Shown here: positions 1 to 8,979 of the stretch, piece by piece | How the letters are laid out: each line of letters starts with the position of its first letter | Position numbering within the stretch: the first letter of the stretch is position 1 | Source of the DNA: Maribacter zhoushanensis | Lineage (GTDB): Bacteria > Bacteroidota > Bacteroidia > Flavobacteriales > Flavobacteriaceae | Assembly (NCBI RefSeq): GCF_029350975.1 | Contig: NZ_JARKMR010000001.1 | Coordinates: forward strand, 1,426,001 to 1,490,000 | DNA: 64,000 nt | Reading direction: 5' to 3' | The notes under the pieces: generated by a model | What the model was told of the DNA's origin: nothing | Database searches by the model: none | The model's input: only the letters and a program-made list of their open reading frames with translations | Program-made: the position numbers and the translations under genes

Positions 1-1
1 T

Positions 2-607
2 ATTGGTTTTTATGGGGATACCTTAGAAATTACAAGCTCTAATTATGGCGGGTGGACCAATTTTGGACCAGAAAGAATTATTACAAAATCTAACGGAAAT
101 ATTCTTCATGAACTAGATGGTAAACCAGCATTGGATCTTTACAAAACGTATTTAGGTGAAAAAGCTAAAGAATTGCCTAAATCAGCATTGCTTTATCCTT
201 TAAGTGTAAAAGCCACTGAAGATGCAGAACCTCTGGTACGTACTATTTTAAATATAGATGAAAAGGATAACACTATGATTCTTGCAGGTGATGTGCCTGA
301 GGGGTCTAGGGTGCAATTAATGATGTCATCTGTAGATGATATAGCAAATGGTGCTTTTCATGCAGCAGAGCTAGCTATGAACGGTAGAAAGAAGGATCCA
401 GAATTAGCATTGTTGATTAGCTGTATTGGTAGAAAACTGGTAATGGACCAACGTACCGAAGAAGAAATAGAAGAGGTAAAGGCTGTAATTGGCAATAATA
501 CGGTTATAAGCGGGTTTTATTCTTACGGTGAAATGGCTCCGTTCAGTGGTCAAGATAGTTGTAAGTTACATAACCAGACTATGACACTAACTTTATTTAG
601 CGAATAA
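2..607 (+). CDS. FIST-domain sensor protein, C-terminal part (5' end outside window)
   Basis: The frame is open from base 2 and stops at 605-607, giving about 201 residues of a protein that begins to the left of the window. The sequence matches the C-terminal half of FIST proteins: a PLSVKA-type stretch, a VPEGSRVQLM segment and the typical ending GFYSYGEMAP followed by LHNQTMTLTL. FIST domains are predicted cytoplasmic small-ligand sensors that feed signal-transduction proteins. The stop codon overlaps the ATG of the kinase gene by one base, so the two are translationally coupled and this protein is probably the input for that kinase. A TTG at 131 is not the real start because coding sequence continues upstream. 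The ligand cannot be told from the sequence. Confidence 0.85.
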   Translation: MGFYGDTLEITSSNYGGWTNFGPERIITKSNGNILHELDGKPALDLYKTYLGEKAKELPKSALLYPLSVKATEDAEPLVRTILNIDEKDNTMILAGDVPEGSRVQLMMSSVDDIANGAFHAAELAMNGRKKDPELALLISCIGRKLVMDQRTEEEIEEVKAVIGNNTVISGFYSYGEMAPFSGQDSCKLHNQTMTLTLFSE

Positions 608-1671
608 TGCATTCCCTTTTAAAAAGACAAATAAGAAAATATTTACCTGCCGATTTAGAATCGCATCCAGAAATGGAACACTTTTTAGAGGCAATAGAAA
701 AATCATATGAAAATTATGATGATAAATTTTCTATGCTGCATAGAGCTTCCACAATAAGTTCAGATGAACTGTTTGAAGCAAATAAGAAACTACAGAACGA
801 AGCTAAACAGCAGAAAAAGATTCTGGTTTCATTAGAAGATGCCATTCGTAGTTTAACAGATAATCTTAATGAAGATCAATTATTTGGTCAGAATATTGAA
901 GATGAATTTAATGCAGAGCAGCTAGCGATCAATATTAGTAACTTGGCATCACAGGTATCTGAAATGTCTGTAGAAAAAGATAAGTTACTACGAAGTTTAG
1001 AAATCCAGAACCAGTCACTAAACAATTATGCGCAAATGGTGTCGCATGATTTAAGGTCGCCGATAAGAAATATTAGCGCATTAATGGATTGGATATCTGA
1101 GGATGAAAAAAAGAATTTTTCAGATAGCAGTAAAGAGAACTGCAAATTGGTTTCTGAGAATCTTGCTAAAATGGATAAACTTGTTACCGGTATTTTAAGC
1201 CATGCCACTATGGGTGAAACCAAAGAGCAACGTGTTACATTTCAATTAGAGGAAAGTTTAAGAGATATAGAAAAAACCATTTTTGTTCCGGAAAACGTAA
1301 CTTTTGAATATGCGGAAAATTTGCCGGAAATGGCATTTGAAAGGGCAAGGTTAGAACAATTGTTCATGAACTTGTTTTTAAATGCTATAACCGCTACTGA
1401 GCATATAGAAAACGGAGTTATTAAAATTGGGTATGAACCAGATGATGAATATTGGAAATTTAGTGTTTCCGATAATGGAAAAGGGATACCTGCAAAACAC
1501 CAGCAAGGTATATTTCAAATGTTCAAAAAACTAGAAACAACCAATAATGCCACAGGTATAGGGCTTGCGATTGTAAAGAAAATTACGGTACTTTATGAAG
1601 GTTCTGTTTGGTTAGATTCTGAAGAGAATGTAGGCACTACATTTTTTATAACTTTAAAGAAGAATTTATGA
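607..1671 (+). CDS. Soluble sensor histidine kinase
   Basis: 354 residues without membrane segments or signal peptide. Residues 1-135 are helical and charged, probably a coiled-coil coupling region that receives the FIST signal. The HisKA H-box VSHDLRSP places the phospho-acceptor at His147. It is followed by an N-box (NLFLNAITA), a G1 box (DNGKGIP) and a G2 box (GIGLAIVKK), so the kinase looks catalytically complete. It overlaps the FIST gene by 1 base and the Hpt gene by 4 bases. There is no receiver domain, so passage to the Hpt protein would need a separate receiver, or the kinase acts directly on the LytTR regulator. The family call is secure; the partners are inferred from gene order. 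Confidence 0.9.
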   Translation: MHSLLKRQIRKYLPADLESHPEMEHFLEAIEKSYENYDDKFSMLHRASTISSDELFEANKKLQNEAKQQKKILVSLEDAIRSLTDNLNEDQLFGQNIEDEFNAEQLAINISNLASQVSEMSVEKDKLLRSLEIQNQSLNNYAQMVSHDLRSPIRNISALMDWISEDEKKNFSDSSKENCKLVSENLAKMDKLVTGILSHATMGETKEQRVTFQLEESLRDIEKTIFVPENVTFEYAENLPEMAFERARLEQLFMNLFLNAITATEHIENGVIKIGYEPDDEYWKFSVSDNGKGIPAKHQQGIFQMFKKLETTNNATGIGLAIVKKITVLYEGSVWLDSEENVGTTFFITLKKNL

Positions 1672-1988
1672 TAGAGCAACCAAACCTTAATTATGTAGAT
1701 GAGCTTGCGGGAGATGATGTTGAGTTTAGAGGTCAATTTATAGATATTATAAAGAATGAATTTCCTTTAGAGAAAGAAGAGTATTTTGGTCATGTTAATA
1801 ATACAAGAACCAAAGAGGCTGCCGAGATGGTTCATAAACTAAAACATAAATTCAATATTTTAGGGATGGAGAATTCTTATAAGCTAGCGGTAGCTTATGA
1901 AATGGAATTATTGGACGGAAAGCACGATAGTCAATCTAAATTCGTTGAAGTATTGGATACTATTGAAGAATACATTAAAACAATCTAA
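1668..1988 (+). CDS. Stand-alone Hpt phosphotransfer protein
   Basis: 106 residues, all helical. The motif VHKLKHKFNILG matches the Hpt signature (HxLKGxxxxLG), with His56 as the predicted phosphorylation site. Hpt proteins relay phosphate between receiver domains in multistep phosphorelays. The ATG overlaps the end of the kinase gene by 4 bases, and the LytTR regulator starts right after this stop codon. Potential receiver partners in this window are the LytTR regulator, the receiver-only protein at 2717-3130, and the two REC-glycosyltransferase fusions at 10.5 and 21 kb. Which of these it serves cannot be read from sequence. Confidence 0.85.
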   Translation: MIEQPNLNYVDELAGDDVEFRGQFIDIIKNEFPLEKEEYFGHVNNTRTKEAAEMVHKLKHKFNILGMENSYKLAVAYEMELLDGKHDSQSKFVEVLDTIEEYIKTI

Positions 1989-2699
1989 ATGAACTGTATT
2001 ATAATAGATGATGAGGCTACTGCTAGAGCAGTTGTAAAGCAACTATGCTCTAAAATACCTGAACTAGATGTCATCGAAGAATTTGATAATGCTATTTCAG
2101 CTATTAAATTTTTAAATCAACAGACTATAGACGTTATTTTTTTAGATATTCATATGCCAGGGTTTAGTGGTGTTGATTTTATACAGACTTTAAAAGATCC
2201 ACCTAAAGTGGTTATGACGACTTCAGATACAGACTTTGCTATTGCAGCTTACGAGTATGAGTGTATCGTTGATTATTTGGTAAAGCCTATTACATTAGAA
2301 CGTTTTGAAAAATGTATAGATAAAATTAAAAGTAGTTCAGTAAAAAAACCTCAAGTACAAGCTGCAGGTCAACAAAAAACATCTGAAGGAGAAGATTTAT
2401 ATATCAATATTGATAGACGATTAATTAAATTGAAATTAAATGAAATTTTAGTTATCGAAGCCAAAGGCGATTATATTGATATCAAAACCGAAAAAGAAGA
2501 TCATAGGGTACACACAACCTTAAAAAAGATAAAAGAAAAATTACCAGAAAAATTATTTCTACAAATACACCGTTCTTACATTATCAACTTTACTAAAATC
2601 ATTGATATTGAAGATAACAGTGTTCTTATAGCCAAGAATGTGGTGCCTATTAGTAGATCTAACCGTCCAGAATTAATGAGGAGATTAAACTTACTTTAG
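1989..2699 (+). CDS. LytTR-family response regulator
   Basis: 236 residues. The N-terminal receiver has the acidic pair in IIDDEA and phospho-acceptor Asp53 in FLDIHMPG. A short linker near residues 115-135 leads to a LytTR DNA-binding domain, recognised from the EAKGDYIDI stretch and the IHRSYIIN motif. LytTR regulators bind short direct repeats upstream of promoters. The gene starts directly after the Hpt stop codon and is the last gene of the FIST-kinase-Hpt operon. It is a natural candidate to bind the 27-bp element shared by three exopolysaccharide promoters further right in the window. That target is inference, not shown. Confidence 0.9.
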   Translation: MNCIIIDDEATARAVVKQLCSKIPELDVIEEFDNAISAIKFLNQQTIDVIFLDIHMPGFSGVDFIQTLKDPPKVVMTTSDTDFAIAAYEYECIVDYLVKPITLERFEKCIDKIKSSSVKKPQVQAAGQQKTSEGEDLYINIDRRLIKLKLNEILVIEAKGDYIDIKTEKEDHRVHTTLKKIKEKLPEKLFLQIHRSYIINFTKIIDIEDNSVLIAKNVVPISRSNRPELMRRLNLL

Positions 2700-2716
2700 G
2701 TTAAAATTAAATTAGG

Positions 2717-3130
2717 CTACCAATTCTCGTGGTAGATTTTTTTAAATATTTCGGTTAATTGAACCTTGTTTACGGGTTTTACCACATAACCGGTAAGTTC
2801 TTCAAAATGAGAAGCTCTTTTTATATCACTATCTCGCATAGATGAACTGACCATGTAGATATTAATACTGTTCATGATTTTTGGTTTCAGTTTTTTAAAT
2901 TCGTTTAAAAATCCCCACCCATCTAAGAATGGCATATTGATGTCTAGAAATATTACTTCTGGTAGTTCTATTTGTTCATCTGTACATTGAGAGATATACT
3001 CAACAGCTTGTTCACCATCTGTAAAAGTGCTTACAACTAATTCATTTGACAATTGATTAATAGTCTTTTGCATTAAATAAAGATAAAGTTCATCATCATC
3101 AATGAGCAATATGTTTGGCTTTGTATTCAT
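2717..3130 (-). CDS. Receiver-only response regulator
   Basis: 137 residues forming one CheY-like receiver: acidic cluster IDDDE near residues 10-14, phospho-acceptor Asp63 in FLDINMP, a Ser run (VSSS) at the Thr/Ser switch position, and the conserved Lys in VVKPV. There is no output domain, so it acts by protein contact or as a phosphorelay intermediate. It lies 3 bases downstream of the membrane histidine kinase in the same operon and converges on the LytTR regulator gene with 17 bases between them. It could supply the receiver step needed to charge the Hpt protein of the facing operon. Confidence 0.85.
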   Translation of the reverse strand: MNTKPNILLIDDDELYLYLMQKTINQLSNELVVSTFTDGEQAVEYISQCTDEQIELPEVIFLDINMPFLDGWGFLNEFKKLKPKIMNSINIYMVSSSMRDSDIKRASHFEELTGYVVKPVNKVQLTEIFKKIYHENW

Positions 3131-3133
3131 TTT

Positions 3134-4921
3134 TTAAAATTTTATTTTAAACGTTGTTCCTTGTCCTACTTTACTTTCTATTGTTATTGTGGCATTAAGA
3201 GCTTCTAATTGCGATTTAATTAAAAAAAGTCCCATTCCTTTTCCTGATATATTTCTGTGGAATCTTTTATATAATTTAAATATGTTTTCTCCATGTTTAT
3301 CAAGATTTAATCCTATTCCATTATCTCTAACATAAAGTACCTTCTTTTTGTTTTCTAAGGCAGTTTCAAACTGTATGTAAGAAGCTACATCATCTCTTTT
3401 GTATTTTATGGCGTTAGATATAAAGTTTTGCAGTATGCTCTGTAAATAGAATTTTGAATATGAAATATGGTCCCAAGCCTTTAAGTCTAATAGAACTTCA
3501 AAATCACTATTATTTAACAGTGTTTCTGTAAACTCACTTTTTACTTCTTCAATAAGCTGTGCTAAGTTGATATCTACAATTTTAATCTCTTTATTATCTA
3601 GAATAGCTACATACTCATTAATGTCTTTTGTAAGATTGGTAATACTATTTGCTACTAGACCTAACTTTGGTAATAGTTGATTTAAAATATCAGGATTTTT
3701 CTCTTTCTGAATCATTTCAACAATTACGGACATACTTGTAACCGGCGAACGCAAATTGTGAGAAATTAAGTAGTTGAAATCACTCAATTGTTTATTTCTT
3801 ATTCCTAAACTATTGTTCATTTCATTCATCATACTATTATTCTCCTCTAGTAGATTTTTACTTCTTGTCAATAGTATATTTTTGTTTTCTAACTCTGTAT
3901 AGAATTGTTCTTTTTCAATTTTCTTTTTTTGAAAAATATAGCAGAGGGTCAGTAGACCAAAAATTGAAATAATATTAAAGGTTAACAAGCTTTCAAATAA
4001 AGGCTGTAATTCGGCTTTAACTACTTTTGGAGGAATTTCCAAAGCTATAAGCCAATTAGAGGCGGTAACTATTTCTGATGGTAGGTTAGATATGGAACCA
4101 AAGGTAAATGTTGCACCATTTAAATTGATTGATTGCTGTGACCAAATATGGTCATTTGCCACAAAAGAGCTGTCTCTATTATGTGTTATTGCTCTGGTAT
4201 TTAGAATATTGTCTAAAGAACTATTCTTATTTGCAGTTTCATAGGGCAAATCTTCTGTTTTGGTACTTGAACTTATAACTCTTAAATCCTCATCTAGTAA
4301 ATAAACATTCTTTTCCTCAACTTTTGATTTTATTTGGTCTAGAATTTTTTTCATTTTAAAATTGATGACCACTAAACCTATTTGATTTTCCTCATTATCA
4401 AAAATTGGAGCCACAGTTCTAATTACTGGTTTATGCGGTTTTTCTATTTCTCCATTTTCTTTATTTAAGCTTATTTGAGAAAGATATATTTGATCTCTTT
4501 TTAACTGTAATCCTGCTTTTACATAAGGATGATAATTTTTATTTTGTAGAGCGCTAATTACAATAGAATCGTTTGCAACCCGTTCCGTTCTAAAAAATTC
4601 TTTTCCTTCTAAATCTATAAAGCGAAATTGATCATAAAAAGTAATATCCTCAATAAGTTCTAGATAAGACTTTAAGTATGAGGAATGCTCTGTTAAAGGA
4701 TCAAAATTCTTTGGGAACTTTAAACTGGCCCAATAATGGGTGTTACGTAAAAAAGAATGGCATTCATCTTCAAAGGCAGCCTTTTTCATCGTGGTTGCAA
4801 GAATCTGACGCTCCTTAATAGATTCAATTAATTTTACTTTTTGGGTGTAAAATAAAAAAAGAGAAAGCGCTAAAACTGTCAGATAAAGGCCAATAAACAT
4901 TTTTAAAACTCTCTTCCACAT
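3134..4921 (-). CDS. Membrane-bound sensor histidine kinase with dCache-like periplasmic domain
   Basis: 595 residues. Transmembrane segments lie near residues 7-26 and 308-330 and enclose a periplasmic region of about 280 residues with PDC/dCache-like features (FRFIDLEGKEFFRT, APIFDNEENQIGLVVI). A coiled coil (about 335-380) leads to the H-box ISHNLRSP with His388. The ATP-binding part shows an N-box (NFISNAIKY), DNGIG and GKGMGLFL. Receptors of this type sense small molecules in the periplasm; the ligand is unknown. It is the first gene of a two-gene operon with the receiver-only protein. The upstream region holds a TAnnTTTG -7 box and a nested inverted repeat. Confidence 0.85.
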   Translation of the reverse strand: MWKRVLKMFIGLYLTVLALSLFLFYTQKVKLIESIKERQILATTMKKAAFEDECHSFLRNTHYWASLKFPKNFDPLTEHSSYLKSYLELIEDITFYDQFRFIDLEGKEFFRTERVANDSIVISALQNKNYHPYVKAGLQLKRDQIYLSQISLNKENGEIEKPHKPVIRTVAPIFDNEENQIGLVVINFKMKKILDQIKSKVEEKNVYLLDEDLRVISSSTKTEDLPYETANKNSSLDNILNTRAITHNRDSSFVANDHIWSQQSINLNGATFTFGSISNLPSEIVTASNWLIALEIPPKVVKAELQPLFESLLTFNIISIFGLLTLCYIFQKKKIEKEQFYTELENKNILLTRSKNLLEENNSMMNEMNNSLGIRNKQLSDFNYLISHNLRSPVTSMSVIVEMIQKEKNPDILNQLLPKLGLVANSITNLTKDINEYVAILDNKEIKIVDINLAQLIEEVKSEFTETLLNNSDFEVLLDLKAWDHISYSKFYLQSILQNFISNAIKYKRDDVASYIQFETALENKKKVLYVRDNGIGLNLDKHGENIFKLYKRFHRNISGKGMGLFLIKSQLEALNATITIESKVGQGTTFKIKF

Positions 4922-4986
4922 ACTGCCTCGATTAGAGTTTCATTTTCAATAGTGATTTTGTTTTGTGTGTGTTCTAAACACCTGTA

Positions 4987-5086
4987 CAAAAATAGGTAAA
5001 TTCCTACAATTATATCGGTTTTACGAGCTTATTTCTATACTTTTCACTTTTTTCAAGAAAAAAAGTGAATAATTTTGTAGGAATTT
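4987..5086 (-). promoter_or_regulatory. Promoter region with nested inverted repeats upstream of the membrane kinase
   Basis: On the - strand TATTTTTG (4987-4994) matches the Bacteroidota -7 consensus TAnnTTTG, 66 bases before the kinase ATG. Just upstream lies an outer inverted repeat with perfect 12-base arms AAATTCCTACAA (4998-5009) and its complement (5075-5086). Inside it is a second inverted repeat with 11-base arms TTCACTTTTTT (5043-5053) and its complement (5059-5069). The outer arms could be paired operator half-sites. The inner hairpin could also end transcripts of the upstream TPR/barrel gene, but no T-tract follows it on the - strand. Confidence 0.5.
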
Positions 5087-5185
5087 ATGATGTGCTTTAT
5101 AACTGCCTTTTGGTACTGTTACAGAGAACTCATCAATAGCTGTTTAATTTCTTATTTGGTTTTAATCAACTATGTTTTTGGAAAA

Positions 5186-7246
5186 TTAATCTAGCTTTAA
5201 TTTTTTGTAGAAAAGCGGCTTCTTTAGAAAGAGCCATTTTGCTTTTAATCCTATTTCGGTAAATTCAAAACCTGCAGCTGTTGCAGAAGCAATATTACTA
5301 TACTTACCATAAAAGTTTAGACTAAAACGCTTAGAAAATTGATGTTGTACAGAAGCTTCAGCTCTAAAGATATTGGTGTTAGGGTCATCTTCAACTTTTT
5401 GAATACCGGTAGCTGCACTTGCCATATAAGTTGTTTTTTCAGATATTTTACCACGAACATCGGCAAAGAGTTCAACAGCTTGGTATTTCTCTGGACTAAA
5501 ATATATGGTTGGTACTTGGTCTTTAAATGTTATATACTGATAATTAACACCCATTTTTAAAGCAGGTTTTTTAAGCACATTATAGTAAAGCGATGTAAAT
5601 AATAAGTTTCTGACATTATCATCACTCTGTTGTGTATGCATTAATTGGGTATACCAGCCAAAATTGACATTAGTGCCTAAATTATAATTTAAACCATAAT
5701 GGTTTTGTACAATTTCGCGCTCAATTAATTCAGCATTAAAACTTTGCACTTCTCGTTGATAACCTAAAGTTAAGTTTTGAAGCTTAAAAGGTTGTAGGTC
5801 TAATTTTATATCAAGAACAGGCTGTGTGTATGCTTCATCTAAAAATCTTGAGTTGTTCAAACCCAATACCGTTTTTAAAATAGTCTTTGGGAATAGTTTG
5901 TACTGTAAACCCACTAAAGCTACATGTGAAGTGGCTTCATTATCTGTTACCTTATTTTCAGTAGACCTAAAGAAATAAGAAACCGTAGTTCTAAATTTTG
6001 TAGAGAAAGGTACATCTACCGTAGTATTGGTAAAAAAAGCTGTATTGTTACCGTTATCAAAAGTATAAGCGGCATGCTCTTCTATGGTAGGGGTGTGCAT
6101 TAAGTTCAACTTTTCAATAAAACCCTTGGCATCTTTTTGATTCTCATAAAATTTTAAAGTTTGGTTGGCCATGAAATACGCCGGTACAATTTTATCAGAT
6201 GCAAATAAGGCGTTTGCTTTTCCTAAATTACCATCAAAAGAAGCACTATCATTGACCAAGATTCTATCATAGCTTTCAACACTTGCTTTTGAATCTCCCG
6301 TGTATAGACCTAATGTTGCTTTTAAGGCGTGTATCCAATTTCTATTGGGAAAATGGTTTTCTAAACTATCTATTTTTTTACGGGCAGGTATAAATTTTTT
6401 ATTCCAGATGAGCGCTTGTACATAACGATCGTAGGTGTTTTCAGTTAGAGCTACGTCATCAAGTTTATCTACTTTTACTGTTGCGCCTTTAGCAATAACT
6501 AGAGCCTCTTTATCATTTTCATCTAAATGTTCTGCCAATGCAATACCATTTAACGCGGTAATAGAATCTTTTGGGGTAGTGGCATACCTAACATACATAT
6601 TCTTTGCTTTGTCCGCTTGCTTGGTAATTAAATAAAGATTGGCAAGATTGATCAATACATCTTTATCTTCAGGAAAATCTTCAAATATTTTTTTAAGTGT
6701 TTGCTCACCTTTACCATATTGTTGGTTATTAACAAAGGCATTGGCATAACCTAACCTCATAAATTTTCTTGAGACTTTAGCACTTTCGTTTTCAGGCTGT
6801 AATTCTATGGCTTTTTCAACCCAACTTAAAGCAGATTTATATTCTTTTAAATTACTCAGCGTATTTGCATATCCTAGTACGGCACCAAATTTAGTAGGGA
6901 ATTTTTCAACTAAATCTGCATATAACGGCTTGGCTTGTTCATATTCTTTAGCCCATAAAAATGATTCATTGTAATTGATCAATATTTCAAAATCACCAGG
7001 GTAATCTTCTAATAGGTCAGAGAAAAGACCTGTTGCCTTTTGTGGTTCTCCGCTAAGACCAACTGCTCGTCCATAACACAGTAAAGCTGTTTTGTTATTA
7101 GGGTCGGTTTTAAGGTATTCACCAAAAAAAAGTTCGGCTTCTTGAAAGTCACCTTTCTCTAATAAACCAAAACCTTTTGTCATATCAGATTGTGCTCTTA
7201 ATAGCGAAGAGGTCAATAGAATAAGGAAAACTACTTTACGAATCAT
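5186..7246 (-). CDS. TPR protein with C-terminal outer-membrane beta-barrel (YaiO/PgaA/PelB-like)
   Basis: 686 residues with a signal peptide ending near residue 19 (LLRAQ). Residues about 20-380 are tandem TPR repeats (for example FEILINYNESFLWAKEYEQA, ALSWVEKAIELQPEN). Residues about 395-686 alternate in the aromatic pattern of beta-strands and end without a sorting domain, consistent with a YaiO-type barrel. Periplasmic TPR plus outer-membrane barrel is the layout of the exopolysaccharide exporters PgaA, BcsC and PelB. It is divergent from the first flippase gene, so it is a good candidate for the secretion pore of this locus. The barrel call is from pattern only; a porin without export function remains possible. 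Confidence 0.7.
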   Translation of the reverse strand: MIRKVVFLILLTSSLLRAQSDMTKGFGLLEKGDFQEAELFFGEYLKTDPNNKTALLCYGRAVGLSGEPQKATGLFSDLLEDYPGDFEILINYNESFLWAKEYEQAKPLYADLVEKFPTKFGAVLGYANTLSNLKEYKSALSWVEKAIELQPENESAKVSRKFMRLGYANAFVNNQQYGKGEQTLKKIFEDFPEDKDVLINLANLYLITKQADKAKNMYVRYATTPKDSITALNGIALAEHLDENDKEALVIAKGATVKVDKLDDVALTENTYDRYVQALIWNKKFIPARKKIDSLENHFPNRNWIHALKATLGLYTGDSKASVESYDRILVNDSASFDGNLGKANALFASDKIVPAYFMANQTLKFYENQKDAKGFIEKLNLMHTPTIEEHAAYTFDNGNNTAFFTNTTVDVPFSTKFRTTVSYFFRSTENKVTDNEATSHVALVGLQYKLFPKTILKTVLGLNNSRFLDEAYTQPVLDIKLDLQPFKLQNLTLGYQREVQSFNAELIEREIVQNHYGLNYNLGTNVNFGWYTQLMHTQQSDDNVRNLLFTSLYYNVLKKPALKMGVNYQYITFKDQVPTIYFSPEKYQAVELFADVRGKISEKTTYMASAATGIQKVEDDPNTNIFRAEASVQHQFSKRFSLNFYGKYSNIASATAAGFEFTEIGLKAKWLFLKKPLFYKKLKLD

Positions 7247-7361
7247 TAATGTGAGATTTATACTACAAATACCTAACGGTAATTATTGCGATTTATTTGT
7301 CTTTATCAATATTGTAAAGATAATTCTGCATCTATGGTTACGGAAGTAGGATAATTGCCAT

Positions 7362-7427
7362 TCATCTACAGCAAATGGTCATCTACCTAAAGCACTTAAT
7401 TTAAGATGGTAGCCTTTGTGATATTTG
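7362..7427 (+). promoter_or_regulatory. Shared 27-bp element plus -7 box, flippase 1 promoter
   Basis: The element at 7362-7388 fits the consensus TCRTCTAYAGYAA, four variable bases, then TYAYCYRYCT. It contains two CATCTAC repeats with a 17-base period. A -7-like box GATATTTG (one mismatch to TAnnTTTG) starts 32 bases after the element ends, at 7420-7427. The same element with the same spacing occurs at 8876 and 20863. The flippase ATG at 7470 follows 42 bases after the -7 box. An activator such as a LytTR regulator is the likely binder. Confidence 0.65.
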
Positions 7428-7469
7428 AGGCCTAACCAAGTCAATGTTTGGACTTTAAAAAACGTAACC

Positions 7470-8717
7470 ATGACAGCAATTAAACTAGTAATGAACAAAG
7501 TTTCTCCAGAAAAAATATTTATGGTGAGCGTACTGGTCGTAAACGGAGGTAATTATTTATATAACCTTATACTAGGTAGATTGCTTGGTCCCGCAGCTTA
7601 CAGTGAAGCTGCATTATTGATCACGTTACTATTGGTTTTATCTTTCTTAGGGATGACTTTTCAACTTGCAACTGCAAAATTTGCCATCTTATTTTCTAAT
7701 GACGATTGGGTAGCGCTTAAACAACTGCTGTATAAACATGCGTTGGTTTTTGGTATGCTAATAGGTATACTACTTTTTGCTTTTGCAGAAGATTTGCAAA
7801 AAATATTTCAAACAGAATCTGATTTAATTTTTAAAACTTTTGCTGTCTCGGTACCTATTTATTTTTTTATGTCCGTTAATAGGGGAAGGTATCAAGGTAA
7901 ACAAGATTATCAAAAATTATCTATTACGTATCAGACCGAGATGTGGAGCAGATTATTGATTACACTAGGTTTGTTATGGTTTGTGCCTTTCAAACCTGCT
8001 TTTCTAGTAGCGTTAGGCATTGGGCTTTCATTTGTATTCGGTTTAATTCCTACAAATTTCAACTTTAAAAGTATCACGCAAAATGTTGCCTTGTCTAAAG
8101 AGAATAGGCAGAAAGTAATAAGCTTTATTCTGTTGACTGCTGGTTATGAACTTACACAGATTATAATCAACAATAGCGATATTCTTTTGGTAAAGCATTA
8201 TTTTGATACCGTAAATGCCGGGCTTTATTCTTCTTTGGCCATGATTGGACGGGTAGTTTACTTTGTTGCTTGGATGTTTGTAATGCTGCTTTTGCCCGCT
8301 GTAGTACAAAAGCAAAAAGATGGTGAACCTACTGCACCTATATTAATTAAGTATGTAAGTTATATTGGTGGCTTGGCTATTACCATAACATGCTGTTGTG
8401 CTATTTTTCCAGAGTTTATTATCAATGTAATGTTTGGTGAGGCTTATGTTTCTATGGCGCCTTTATTATGGCAATACGCACTAGCTACTTCGCTTTTTGC
8501 TATCTCAAATATATTTGCTTATTACTTTCTGTCTCTTGATCAATATGTACCTGTGATCTTATCTGGGGTGTTGGGAATTTCTCAAATTGTGATGATTACA
8601 TTCTTTCATAGCTCTTTATACATAGTTGTACAGGTACATATAATTGCCATGGTAGCTTTATTGATTGCTCAACTACTTTATTTTACTCATAATACTATAT
8701 TGAACAAGACAGCTTAA
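7470..8717 (+). CDS. Polysaccharide flippase (Wzx/PelG-like), copy 1
   Basis: About 415 residues and a dozen hydrophobic segments, in the MATE/oligosaccharide flippase superfamily. The ATG at 7470 is chosen over a TTG at 7425 because it aligns with the start of its paralogue at 11668 and because the TTG overlaps the predicted -7 box. Characteristic stretches shared with copy 2 include NGGNYLYNL, LGRLLGP, MSVNRGR and IINNSDILLVKHYF. Flippases of this type move lipid-linked sugars or growing chains across the inner membrane. It has its own terminator and its own copy of the shared promoter element. Substrate unknown. Confidence 0.8.
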   Translation: MTAIKLVMNKVSPEKIFMVSVLVVNGGNYLYNLILGRLLGPAAYSEAALLITLLLVLSFLGMTFQLATAKFAILFSNDDWVALKQLLYKHALVFGMLIGILLFAFAEDLQKIFQTESDLIFKTFAVSVPIYFFMSVNRGRYQGKQDYQKLSITYQTEMWSRLLITLGLLWFVPFKPAFLVALGIGLSFVFGLIPTNFNFKSITQNVALSKENRQKVISFILLTAGYELTQIIINNSDILLVKHYFDTVNAGLYSSLAMIGRVVYFVAWMFVMLLLPAVVQKQKDGEPTAPILIKYVSYIGGLAITITCCCAIFPEFIINVMFGEAYVSMAPLLWQYALATSLFAISNIFAYYFLSLDQYVPVILSGVLGISQIVMITFFHSSLYIVVQVHIIAMVALLIAQLLYFTHNTILNKTA

Positions 8718-8740
8718 TACTTAAATATTAAGTAAGTCTG

Positions 8741-8774
8741 GCCCGAAGAGTTCCCCCCATCTTCGGGCTTTTTT
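8741..8774 (+). terminator. Rho-independent terminator after flippase 1
   Basis: Perfect 8-base stem GCCCGAAG (8741-8748) and CTTCGGGC (8761-8768) with a 12-base loop, followed by TTTTTT. It lies 23 bases after the flippase stop and separates that gene from the GT4 promoter downstream. Confidence 0.85.
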
Positions 8775-8875
8775 ATTATATGTTATTTTTAGTGATAGGG
8801 TGTTTTTTATTGTAAACCTTTGAAAAACTGATAAATGCTGATTTTGAAAAAGGCTTGTCTAACTATTGCTCCCAT

Positions 8876-8941
8876 TCGTCTATAGTAAGGCTTCATCCAC
8901 CTAAAACCATCTAAAAAAGCATTGTCTTAGTTAGATATTTG
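8876..8941 (+). promoter_or_regulatory. Shared 27-bp element plus -7 box, GT4 copy 1 promoter
   Basis: The second copy of the shared element (8876-8902) is followed after 31 bases by GATATTTG at 8934-8941, the same box and spacing as at the flippase 1 promoter. The GT4 ATG follows 38 bases later at 8980. A further CATCTAA half-site lies at 8908-8914, inside a 13-base string (8905-8917) that reappears in the inverted repeat at 14295. Confidence 0.65.
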
Positions 8942-8979
8942 TATCAAGAATAACCAAATAGAATTAAATACTTAACCAC

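Noticed and set aside
7425-7469. TTG start for flippase 1
   Set aside because: It would overlap the -7 box and add residues absent from the paralogue; the ATG at 7470 fits both the promoter and the alignment.
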